From Chelonoidis abingdonii (lineage: Eukaryota > Chordata > Testudines > Testudinidae): 64,000 nt of DNA. A program made the translations under genes and the position numbers. How positions within the stretch are numbered: the stretch's first letter is position 1; every line of letters begins with the position of its first letter. Of this stretch, positions 25,301-37,300 are shown piece by piece. The notes beneath the pieces were generated by a model. The model searched no databases and was not told the DNA's origin. It saw nothing but the letters and a program-made list of their open reading frames with translations. The stretch spans positions 32,998,221 through 33,062,220 of the forward strand of contig NC_133774.1 in the NCBI RefSeq assembly GCF_003597395.2, written 5' to 3'.

Positions 25301-28300
25301 GACAGAGATACATACCACTCTAAGTACGTTGTCTTTTTAAGCAAATCAGCAAGTTGAGACAGCAGCTGCGGTCAGCAAGCTCCCTCCATCCTGAGCCCTG
25401 TCGTGTCCCCACCCTGCTCTATATGGAGAAGGAGTAAGCAGGGGGCAGGAGCAGGGGGGAGGGAGATACCCTGACATTAGCCCTCCTCTTTCCTCACCTC
25501 CACCCCATCTCCTGCACAGCAAGCAGGAGACTCCCAGGAGCAGCTCCAAGGGAGAGGGAAGGAGTGGCACATGGCAGTGGGAGGAGAGACACCTGAACTG
25601 CCGGCAATTGATAGCCTGCTGGGCACCTACTGCACAGGGAATTTAGGGGAGTGAGGAACTGATAGCGGGGCTGCTGGTCCACTCTGGTTCCAAGCCCCCA
25701 TCAGCTAGCTGCAACAGGCTGCTCTTCCTGCAAGCAGTGGACAAAGCAGGCAGCTGCCAAACAACATTATAAAGGAGCACTGCGCAACTTTAAACTAACA
25801 CGTTCCCTAATTGATCAGCAATGTAACAATGTTAAACGGGACAATTTTAAGTGATGAGTTACTGTACTCTAATATTAATAAATTTATACAGCACATGCAA
25901 ACAAGTTTAGCATAAGTGTAGGAGCAAGATGAAAATACAAGATCATATGGATTTGGGTCCTTACACGCCTATTCTAGACCAGCAAAAGTTGACAATTATA
26001 CAAAATAGCACATTTCAAAAAAGTATCTCTCTGATACACCCCCTCACCACTATTAAGGGCTTGTCTACACTACCATGCGGGGTCAATCTAAGATACACAA
26101 TTTCAGCTACGTGAATAGCGTAGCTGAAGTCAACGTACTTAGATCTACTTACTGTGGTGTCTTTACTGCGGTAAGTCGACAGCTGATGCTCTCCCGTTGA
26201 CTTCACTTGCGCTTCTCATTCTTGTGGAGTACCGGAGTTGACGAGAGAGTGCTCAGCGATCGATTTATCGCATCTATATTAGATGCAATAAATTGACCCC
26301 CTCCCCCCCCAGATCGACTGCTGTCTGCCGATCTGGCGTGTAGTGTAGACAAGCGACAAGCCCTAATTCTGCATGTCAGTCTAGATATTAATACACTAAC
26401 ATTTGGTGCAAAGGCATTCATTCACTCCCATATTGGCTAAAATAAAGTTGTTTCAAATACTTGATGTGCATAAATGGGCAATTTAAAAGAGCAAGTGTTC
26501 CTAAACTCTTATTGACTATGTTTCCGAGATGTAACTATAAGTAATCTTAGCAACCCTTTGTGTAGTCTGCAAGACAGCACTAAATTCCCCTAGAGAGAAG
26601 ATTTCTGTTTTTGTTGTTTGCTTTTTTTAAAAGAACTTTTGAGTATATCGTTAAGTCAATTAATATCTATTAGGCAGAAAAATACTTGTTGATGCCACAT
26701 TTCTATGCACCGTATAACAGATTGGGTTGAGTGTACAATCTATGTTACACTTACAGTTTGCAGATCGTCATATTTCTTCATACAGCATTCACAATACCCT
26801 CTCTTTTTCTTATCCTTTAGAGGAAGTTGAACTGGACCACCACAGTCTTTGTCACTATTTGTTTTGTTTCTGTTAGCAAAAAAAAAAGTTGTATGTACAG
26901 AGTCAGTTATCTGTCCATATGAAGTTGTGCCTTTAAACTTGCTAACTACAAAACGGTAAAAGTGTTAAGAGAACCAAACATTTTAGAACATCAATCAAAT
27001 CAGAGTGAACAAAGATTTATTTCAGAGGACAGAATACTGGACTAGGACTCAGGAAATCTGGCTTCTATTCCAGGCTCTGGCACTGTCCAAGGTCACCCAG
27101 CAGGCCAAGTCCCTTTGCTTCCCTATGTCTCAGATCCCCCATCTGTGAAGTGGGGACAATGATGGTTACCTCCTTTTGTAAAACACTTTGAGATCTACTG
27201 ATGAAGAGTGCTATGTGAGTTAGGTATTAACAGTTGAAGGTGAAAATGCCCCTGATCCTTCTCATATTAAACCCCCAGAGGGTTATTTTCAGCAACTGTT
27301 CCTCTGCTTCCAGAGCCCTCACCTGTGGAGTCCTACAAGACACAGTTCTCTACTCCACATTCTTCAATAGTTACAAGAACATGTTGGGAAGTGGGTGTGA
27401 CAAGAATGCCGTACCACCAGTATGCCAATGGCACTCAGCCCCACATTTCCTTCACATCAAATAAGCAGTACCATCTCCCTGTCTAGCCAAAATCAGCATC
27501 TTCCTATTGATTCAGACTTGGTAACAGTAATCCACACACGTGACCTCTAAGCTTGATTACTGAAACTCATTATATGAAAGAGTGAAGCCACATGACCTGA
27601 AAAAGCTCCTACTGGTACAACAGGTAGCAATACTTCTGCTTAGCACAACAGGTTGCCTTGAGTATATAACCTTAGAACTCTACTTTCTGCATTGGTTCTC
27701 CACTGAATACAGAGTGCAATTCAATCCGCTTCCTGATGTTCAAATTCCACACTACTGGATCTAGCTACTAGGAGGTATTCTTTCTAAAATCATTATCTTT
27801 TTACCATATATCTGTTCCACTGGAACCATGGAATTGTTGAACAACTAGAGAAAGTTTGTGAGCATGGTAAACAGAACTTTCATATGACCAGGACCAAGAC
27901 CGTGGAACTCAATATTTGAAGAAAGAAGAATGACCACAGACCTTACTGCATTCAGAACTAAGTGTTTCTGACAACTTTCCTGCAACGAATTCTTCTCTTT
28001 CAGATTTACAAAACAAACAAAACAATTTCTCCTTCTGGCTGTGAATGGAGAGATATCATTATTTCTAATTTAATTATTNATGCTCCAAAACGTCTGTTAG
28101 TCTATAAGGTGCCACAGGATTCTTTGCTGCTTTTCCAGTCCCTAGTGATTTTCCTATTAAACTCAATTAAGTTTCGAGGTTTAAATTTTCAAAAGAGACT
28201 AGTTGCCTCACTTTTTCAATGTCTAAATTGAGACACCATTAAGAGGTCTGATTTTTCTAAGAGTAATGAACCTCCACTCTGAAAATCAGACAACTTTAAG

Positions 28301-31300
28301 ATGCCTCAAGCTGGGCACTTCAGAATTTCAGCGTTTTTCATGTAACGGAAGGAACTAAAAGGAAGGAATTTAATCCATTGTTAAATAAAAGATTAGCCTT
28401 TGTTCAAAACTCTTCATTTCATATCTTAAGAAGGGCTAGCATGGATAATTACTCAAGATTCTCACTTAGCTTAAGTGGCTTAGCTACTACTGCTGCAGTT
28501 TTAACCATAACGAAATAATAACTGTTTTCAGCTTGAATGGCTAATTATTAATAGTTACCAACTATGATTACAAGAGTTCAATGTGTTATATAGGAGGTCA
28601 GAGTAGATGTTCACAATGGTCCATTCTTGCCTTATAATCTATGAATGTTTATATGATTTTCAAGTGAAAAAGTTAATACAACTTGCCTTGTAAATGAAAT
28701 GTGGCTTTAACTTCTTGGTCACTTTTAAAAACACAAGTGTAGTTTCCCATTTGGTTTCTATCTCTGATCTTCAACCTAAAAAAAAAGCAAAATAATTAAT
28801 GCCTATATCTTTGCTGTCTCACATTTTAGATACCAGACACTTAAAGAGAAAAAGGAAACCAGCAAAGATTAGTACTGGAACATGAAATACAAGTTGCTAA
28901 AAGTGTGGGGTTCAGGTTTCATGCAGTTTGACAGAAAGAGAATAAATAAACTCTATGAAATATAAAAATTCGAAAATATATGCCTGAGAATATGCACAAA
29001 CACTGTACTCTTTCTGTGTTTCACAAATACACACACATAGACACACGCTCAGGATTGGATGTCTTTCTAAATGATATGCTCTAGTTCAACCACAAGTTAC
29101 TGGGTTACATGCAAGTTTACTGAGTGAAACCTATGGCCTGTGTTATGCAGGATGTCAGACTATATGAGTTCCTTCTGGCCTTAATGTCTATGAGTCATCA
29201 TGAAGCCTATGGATCCTGCAGCTGCAGACCACCGTACAGAATAATTTTTAAAGGAATGTCATCCCATTGTCTGGGAGTAGAACAAGTGCTGGACTGCCAA
29301 TTGGCTCTGTCACAGCCAGTATGGAAGACACACATGTAGACTGTGCATACACATGTGCAGCAACGGGGAGCTGTGTATGTACACAACCCTGATATTCGCT
29401 ATCCCAATTTCTACCACACTGGAGAATTTGTAATATTATAAAAATGGTGGCTCTAGAGTCTTCTTCCCTGGAAACTTTTGAAATACCTGATAAAATTTCC
29501 TTTGAGAAGATTTAAACAGATTTCAATATTTCCCCCCAAAATATATCCACCATGTAATATACAGAGGAGGTGTTAGTGCAGTGGATGGAGTACGGGAAAG
29601 AGAAGGGCAAAGAGCACCTCCATCCCTTCTTCCTGCGGTAATGAATACAGGTGGTTTTGAAGAGAGAGGCTAACAGGTAGTATAGAGCAGTGGTTTTCAA
29701 ACTTTTTTTCTAGGAACCCAGTTGAAGAAAATTGTTGATGCCCATGACCCAACGGAGCTGGGGATGAGGAGTTTGGGGTGTGCGAGGGGCTCAGTGCTGG
29801 GGCAGAAGGCTGGGGTGTGGGGGCTGAGGGATGGGGCCAGGCATGAGGGGCTCTGGGTTTGGGGGGTGAGGGCTCAGGACTGGGGTAGGAGGTTGGGGTG
29901 CAGGAGGGGGGGGCAAGGGATTGGGGCACAGCCTTACCTCTGGTGCAGCCAGGGTGCAGCCAAGGTGCAGAGGCAGGCTTCCTGCCTGTCCTGGCACCAC
30001 GGACTACGAGGTGCCCCGGAAATGGCCATCAACAGGTCCAGCTCCGAGGTGGAAGTGCAAAAGGGGCTCCGTGCGGCTCTCATCCGCAGGCACCACCTCC
30101 CCCCTTCACATACATCTCCCATTAGCTGGCCCGGTGCTAGAGGTGGGGGCAGCGCGTGGAGCCCCGTGGCCTCCCAGTCTAGAAGCCAGACCTGCTGCTG
30201 GCTGCTTCCGGAGTGCAGCGTGGTGTCGGAATAGGTAGGCCAGTGGTCCCCAACCTTTTTGTGACCAGTAGCACATTCATGTTTTCAGAAGAGCGTGGCA
30301 GGCGTCAACAATTTTTCAAGGCTTATTTTGGATTTGTATATTAAATAATACAAAAAAACATATTTAATATTACATAATATATGAATCCAGAGAGAAGCCA
30401 GAGAAAAGCCATAAGGACAGAGAACACCGGTGCCTGCAGCCCTGGAGTACTCTGTCCCCAGATTCTCTTCTCTGCTGGGCACCTTCTGGGGACCAAGAAC
30501 ACCAACCCACCTCCAGCCCCAGAGTTCTGTGTCCCCAGCAGGCGCGGGGCCGTGGTTTCTCTCCAGCTTAAGCTGCGGCCCCACACCTGCTAGGGACTGA
30601 GAACACCGGCACCCACAGCCTGTAGCCCCAGAGTTCTCTGTCCCCAGCAGGCATTGGACCGCAGCTTCTCTTCCCTGCTGGGAACTAGGCAGGCCCTCCA
30701 TCTGCCGGGAACAGAGAACACCGTGCCCGCATCCTGAGTTCTCTGTCCCCGGCAGGTCCCCTGCTGGGCACTAGGCGGGCACACATAAATGCCCCGGCGG
30801 GCACCATGGCGCTCGCAGGCACCATGTTGGTGACCACTGAGGTAGGCACTAGCCTGCCTTAGCTGGGCAGCATCGTTGACAGGACTTTTAACATTCCAGT
30901 TGGCGATGCTGACCAAAGCCGCTAAGGTCCCTGGGTGCTAAGCAAGGTGACCCAGTGCCTTACATGCCATGATCCAGTGCGGGGTCATGACCTGAACTTT
31001 TGAAAAACACTGGTATAGAGGCTTTTCTAGGGGAGAAGAGAAAACCAACTCCTCCTCCCTAGCCAGGCACCATCTCCTCCTACTACTCTCATTTCTGATT
31101 TCACTGCCTGGAGGAGTCCTCTGTTTACTAGACAGAAAGGAGAGGGGACTGAATTACTTCAAGACAGGAAGAGGTGGAAGAGCTGACCCTAGCCCCTTAC
31201 ATAATCCTTGGCTCCCATTTTCGGGTCATGGTACTGTTCCTCATTCAATGTGACCTTTTTAATGTCTATATCTTTTGTAACATACCTGTTTTTATACATA

Positions 31301-34300
31301 TCACACCTTAAAATGGAAAACATTTTTCATCAACTATTACTACTGTACATACAGCTCAAGCTGATAATGGTTACCCAACAATATATGTATTTGACTTAAT
31401 TCCTTTAGTTGTGCCAGGCAAACTGTAAAGAAGACTCACGTATATTGAGTACTCCAGACATTTTTTATTTCATTAATGGTGACATTGCTACTTTCAACTC
31501 TTTCATTATCCTTCTTCCATGTCACTTCAACAGTTGCTGAATCAGTGGATGTCCTAGTCAAGCTACACAAGAGTGTAATGTTAGCTGGACTATATAATAT
31601 GACATTTTCTTCTACTGGAGCACTGGAAAACCCTATCAAAGAATAAAACAGATGAAATTATCTAAAAGAAACATACTACTTCCTTTTAGTGGCTTGAGAT
31701 ATCTTTGAATTATTGGGCCAAATTCTGGTTTCATTTACACTGGTGAAAATACAGAAAATGACAGCAATAGAGTTAATCTGGATTTTACCAACATAATTTA
31801 AAGTGGAATTTGGCCCAGTGCTTTCATATATATGCTGCCTAATGTGGGCAGAACCACAATTTTAAGCAGCCATGCTTTAAGACAGTGTTAATGTAGAAAA
31901 CAATGCTTTGCATAAGTAAGACCATAGAACCAGAGTTTAAAGTTACAAAAGAGACTATGATTGTCACTTTCAAAAGTGTCCAAGTGTCTTAGGCACACAT
32001 ATTCCGCTGAAAATCAATAGTATGTGTATTCCTAAGACATTCAGGTGCTTTTGAAAATTCCACCTCAGGTCCTTTCGGGCATACAGTTTTAGATATTGAT
32101 TCTGTGTCCACTGAAGTCAACAGCAAAACTCCCAAATTCAATGCTGCAGAATCAGGCCCTTAACACTACAGTTGCTTGATCTGGTTGTGTGTTGTTTAAG
32201 ATGTCTTTAGATCCATCTGCTGTTGCTGTTGTTGCTTTCCCAATGGCAAACTACCAATACTGCAAGCAGCAACGTGAGAACATTCCCATACCAACAGTAA
32301 AAATGACACATTTTTGGCTTTTAACCAGTTTCTTTTGGGTGTAATGATTTGCATAATCAAAAAGGTTTTGATTGCAAATAGAGATTTTCTACAGGCTGAA
32401 AAAGCATGTGAATAACAAGCCTTTTGATCCTGAAAGATATAAATAAATCTCTGACTCCAAAACCTCAAGCCCTGTGTTGAAATTTCATTCCATCCTTGGA
32501 CCTTCCTTCCTGGCCTGCTGCTATAACTGCTGTTGGTCTGACTGTATGTCTGATGCAGTTCTGTTCTCTGGGAGCATACCCTGCATATAAGAGTTGCACT
32601 GCATTGCACAACCCAACTCCCTTCTGAGAAGAACAGTGGCTGAAAGGAAGCCATAAAGCATGCCCAACTAGCTCATCAGAGAAATTGGAATCTAAGAGAC
32701 AAGTAAGATACAATACAGGTAGTGGAAAAGGATCATTCCAAGGGACATAAGGCCTCACCACAAAACATTTTTTTCTTTATATGCTTTTGACATAGGCATT
32801 TCAGTCTTATAGATAAAAGGAGCTTAAAATTCCACAGGTGGAATGTTAAAGCCCCAGATCAAGGAATATTAAAGTTCACATATAAGGCCTGGGTCCTGTG
32901 TTTTCTTCTGTAGGAGAGTGGAGTCATAACCACAATCCATTTACTAAAAATAACTATCTATTTCAGGGGACATCTGTTAGATGCAAAAATATAATACGAG
33001 CATTAAATCTGCCAGATTTGTGTATCAATTTATATTCAAGAATCAAGGTGATTCTTCAAATGGATTTTAGTGTAAATTTTGCAATCAGATGAATCATGAA
33101 GGCTAAAACAATATGGGTGACATTCAAGATTCATTATTTTTAAAATGCCACACTTCAGATGAATGGGAAATTATACTTCTCTGGTGTTAGATGTAGGAAT
33201 TTCTATACTGCCAATCACGATAGCATCTGAGTAGTTAGAGGAAAATGTACTGAGAGATGTACAAAGATAGAGATAACTGTTAGGGAAATATTAAACTCTA
33301 CTGGCTTCACAAGAAGGTCTAGCACAAGGTCTATGCATCACTTCCATCACAGTTCAGCCTTCAAAATATTGCACTGGCCCAGCGCACAGGCATGAATCTC
33401 GCCCAATGGAAGTTGAGGGTGCTCAACACCTCATAGTTTCTGCTACAAATTTGTTATAGCTTCCAGTTGGGTAACTGGAAGTTTCTTCCTTACATGATCC
33501 ATCTGTGGCTCTCCTTTCATCCTCCCAGAGTGCCTGCTCTTGTGACATGCTGAGTGTCTCCTGCAAGGTGCTGTGTGCCCTAAACTTCTCTATAGGTGGA
33601 TTCACTCGAACAGTGTTTTTCCCACTCCTTAAAGTGATTTATGGTTCACACATTTTGTCATTCCTAGCAAAGAAGACAAAACACTTATTTCTCTAACTTG
33701 TGTTTTTAATAAAATGTTGAGTCTGATTTTCTGCCGCTTAAATAGCTATTAGAATGGAATAACAATGAATAATGGGCCAAGCTTATTAAATCTGTTCTCT
33801 CCTAGAAGGTGTGTAGTTAAGATTTTGCCTACCCTGGTGTTTCTAGTTAAACTGTGGATAAGAGAAATGTCTACCTTAAATACATTTTAGGCATAAAGAT
33901 GAAGCAGTACAAGCAAATAATGTTGTACTATCTCAGCCATTTAATGTTACAGAATAACTGGAAAAATAATTCTAAAGTTAAAAATGCTATAGGGTGAAGA
34001 ATAAACACATTTACCATCTATGGATATGCTATACATCGCTGATGTGAGATTAGATATATTCTCCTCAGTCTGCTGATTAAAATCTTGTGTGGAGAGATGT
34101 GAACCTATCAAAAAAGAGAAGTTGAAGTGATTATCATACAACTGTCATTATTCAGCAGAGTGTTACTGATATATTGTAACTGTTTATTTTAATAATCTTA
34201 ATAGAAATGCAGGGAGCTTATAGAAGACTAATTTCCACTCCGCCTCTTTGCCGTGTACCATATATTAATTGTCAGAGTACGAAATTAGTGGTGTTCTGAG

Positions 34301-37300
34301 ATCATCATTATTATTATGCCATTTAAAAATGTTAAATTTCTGGACGCTGGCTCTTGCTAGAACACTGTAGCCATGATCATGAAAAGTGGAAAGTGGAATA
34401 TCTAGCTATGCTAGGACTGGATTCAGCAATGCAGTTAAGCACATGCTGAAGTTAAAGTGTGTGAGTTATCCCAGGCAGTGTATGGAACTACTCAAGTGCT
34501 TAAAGTTAGTCATATGCTTAAATACCTTGATGAAATGGGTCCTCTATGAATAGCTGGGATTTCAGTGAAAATAAGAATCACCACGACTAGACATACAGTC
34601 CTGGAGTAAAATCCTGGCTCTACTGAAATCAATGACAAAACTCACATTGATTTCAATGGAGTCAGGGTTCTATCCCTGGTCCATAAAAATTCTTTCTATC
34701 ATGAAGAGAATCTCCTGCCCTGCATAGTGAATCCTTTTAAATAACATTGCATTCATGTTTAAAAGATACTTCCTTCCTGCAGGAATAGAAGGAATCTTAA
34801 AGGACTACAATGGAAACAGGGTGGGGGAAAATTCCAGATTTTCCACATAAGAAGTTAAAACTCCTGTGGTTCTAGACAGGAGAAAATGAGCTGTTCTGAG
34901 GCTGCCTTTTCAGAGCTCTAGACAGCTTTACTAATAGAGGAAATAAGCAGCTGTCATGCAAACAGTAACCACTGTAAAGCACAACTCTATTTCTTTCAAA
35001 TTCAATACTGTTGTTTGCTCTAGGTGTTGTCTGTATTTCAGGAATAAAGCAGGGAAGTAACTAAACCAAAAATTGCAGCTTTGAACAACAAATGTATTTT
35101 GCACAACTAAAACGAAATTTTCTGGTTACAGTCACAAACTGAAACTGTACAATATTAACAAGACCAACAAATCTGCACACCCAGATCACTAATAAATAGG
35201 AGCCCAGTCCCGAGAGGTGTCAATGACTGTGAACATAGCCATTAGAAATTGAGGCTGGGAGAATGGTCGGTGTGAAACCTCTGCAAAATCATAGCAACTC
35301 AGAAAAAAAAGGCTTGAAATAAATGAGTTTTGTAAAACTTTGACCAAGAAGATTAGTACAATATTTTTTTTATGGAAAAGTGTTAAGATGGGGGAATTAA
35401 AACACAGAGGTTGAGCAGCTTGCCTAAGAGGCACTGTGACATACCTGATTAGCCCTGGCCCAGGAAGTCAGAGATATGAGGTAAAATCCTAATTCCACTG
35501 AAACCATGGCGAAACTCCCACTAACTCCAGCGTTCCACCCATGAGTTCAAATTCTGATTCTTACAATGACCTGCTGTATGACCTTGGACAAGCTACTTAA
35601 ACACTCTGGGCCTCAGTTTCCCCTTCTGAAGAACGGAATTCATGAGAGGTACTTACTTCATAAGATTTAGTTCACAGCCATTTGAGAAAAGGGATAACTG
35701 AGGAAAAGAATTATAATCTTAAACATACTGTAGTATAACAATTAAGATTTGTGTTTTTTACCAGGGGTAGATAAGTCATGTCCCTTTACGGTATAATCTG
35801 AAATGCTCTCTCGAGTTTGCTGATTGATATCTCGTGTTGTCATAGCTGTACCTATTGGGGAGAAAAAAGGGTTAAAACTATTTTATTTCCTTTCAGTTGA
35901 AATGATGGGACAGATATAACTGAATTAGAAATTGGTTTTTTTCATGAATTAAATAAAAATATGGACCGAATTTCTTTCAAACAGCTGTCTGGCTCCGTGT
36001 GCACAGCTATAGTTACCTACAGAAGAATTCCATTCAGTCAGTTTCCTTTATCACATACATGTCAATTGTAAGGGTGTAATAGTAGTGATAAAGCAGTAGT
36101 GTGAGGTCTTCATTAAAATTGCTATGGGCCAGATTCTGACTGGGCCCACATTGTTACACAGTACTCAGGGAAACCACAACGATCCTCCCTCCCACCAATT
36201 AATAAGAGATAAAAAAATTCCAGTATGTGTACTGAGGATGGGGAAGGGGTTGCTCTGTCACTCTTCTCCTGGGAATGCCTGATGCCGCACGGTGGTGGAG
36301 AAAGGTGAGGAGGAAGTAGGGTCATGTCTTCAGCTGCTCCCATACACTGGCTGACTGAATTTGCCAGTTTTGCAGTAGGCTTGCTATCTCTGCGCGCCTG
36401 GGAGCTCCATGAGGCTTTCTACCTCCCCAAAGGGATATTATGGCTCCACTAAATGGCATAATCTCACCTCAAGTTATTTAAAAATTATTATTACACAGGC
36501 AATAGCCAAAAACAAATGATACTACATTCATGACTAAAGCACAGAAAGAACAAAATTTGTTCATGTCTATAAATAGCTGAGACTGAAACAAAAAACAGGC
36601 TTTGCTAAACAGCCAGGACTGTAGCAAAAACAGGATGTGAAAGACTGCTGCCCTTTGACTAACTGTGAGCAGGGGTGTATCTAGATGGAGTGACACTTTG
36701 TGCTACCTTCAGCAGAAGGCAAAGTCAGAATATTTGCCAGTTCCATAAAGTACTTTTCTCTTCCTACCAACAGCAATGTTGTCCAATATAGACTGAGAAG
36801 GATCTCTTTGACCTTTTTCACAGGTGTCTGCAGCACAGAATCATGTGAACTCTTTGTGCCACAATCCAGTTCAGACCAGACTTGTCTGATGCCATCTGTG
36901 CTAGTTCTTTGTCTTCACATTTCAACCAGTCTCAGTCATCAATGAACCAATTTGATCGATAGGATGATGTTGAGGGACAATGCAGCTAGGGGCCTGTGTA
37001 TTAATGGTGGTTGACACCAGGTATTGTATCTTACAAATAATCAGTACATTTGTCCCATAGCCAAACAGCTTTCTCCAATGAAGCATCAGACTGTGGGTTT
37101 TGTTTTTGTTTTTTCCCTATTTGCTATATCCCTAGAGTTTTACAAATGCTTCAACACTCTTTACTAGAGTGTCAGGACCATGCTTGAGGAAGGTGGCTGA
37201 TTAGCAAAGCTTGGGATTTAGCCTGCCTTTTTTTTTCCCCCCCTTTCTTTTTTTTTTTTTTGACAACTCAGGCTGAGTTAGATCTACCTGCCTCTATCAA

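Larger units (their letters stand above)
20873..28686 (-). other. EMB intron 5
   Basis: This 7.8-kb intron runs between the GC donor at 28686 and the acceptor at 20873. It contains an (AAAAC) run, a degenerate minisatellite, a Tigger-like element, a Harbinger MITE, a DBF4-like exon block, a MIR, a Penelope tail and a CR1-type tail, each listed separately. 20873-22398 and 22426-23200 hold nothing I recognise. Confidence 0.65.
28776..31439 (-). other. EMB intron 4
   Basis: This intron contains a CR1-type tail (29120-29200) and the nested pair of hAT elements (29688-31012). I recognise nothing in 28776-29119 or 29201-29679. Confidence 0.6.
31633..34014 (-). other. EMB intron 3
   Basis: It contains two quasi-palindromic short repeats (31713-31816 and 31970-32065). 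Otherwise nothing is recognised. The 152-codon minus-strand frame at 32654-32196 has a short poly-Gln tract but no start context, splice context or homology that I can see. Confidence 0.55.
34105..35761 (-). other. EMB intron 2
   Basis: It contains a palindromic MITE-like repeat (34416-34548), a short hairpin repeat (34610-34678) and a MIR (35540-35690). The segment 34220-34330 resembles 36010-36130 beyond exon 2, which could be the flank of the exon duplication. Confidence 0.5.

Noticed and set aside
26755..26869. Counting this block as a regular EMB exon
   Set aside because: Exon 5 joins exon 6 in phase and gives a continuous Ig1-Ig2 sequence. Adding this block shifts the frame into a stop. 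Its own open frame encodes a zinc-finger start, not an Ig strand.
29722..30234. 170-codon plus-strand frame
   Set aside because: It lies within GC-rich filler of a non-autonomous hAT with clear ends and target duplication. The low-complexity Gly/Arg/Trp composition indicates chance.
32196..32654. 152-codon minus-strand frame with a six-Gln run
   Set aside because: It lies in EMB intron 3 with no homology, no signal or membrane segment, and no plausible promoter or splice sites. The Gln run comes from a short GCT/GTT repeat.
33423..33605. A further EMB linker exon
   Set aside because: The minus-strand frame lacks the NQQT core, 90-bp size and phase 1 splice sites of exons 2 and 3.
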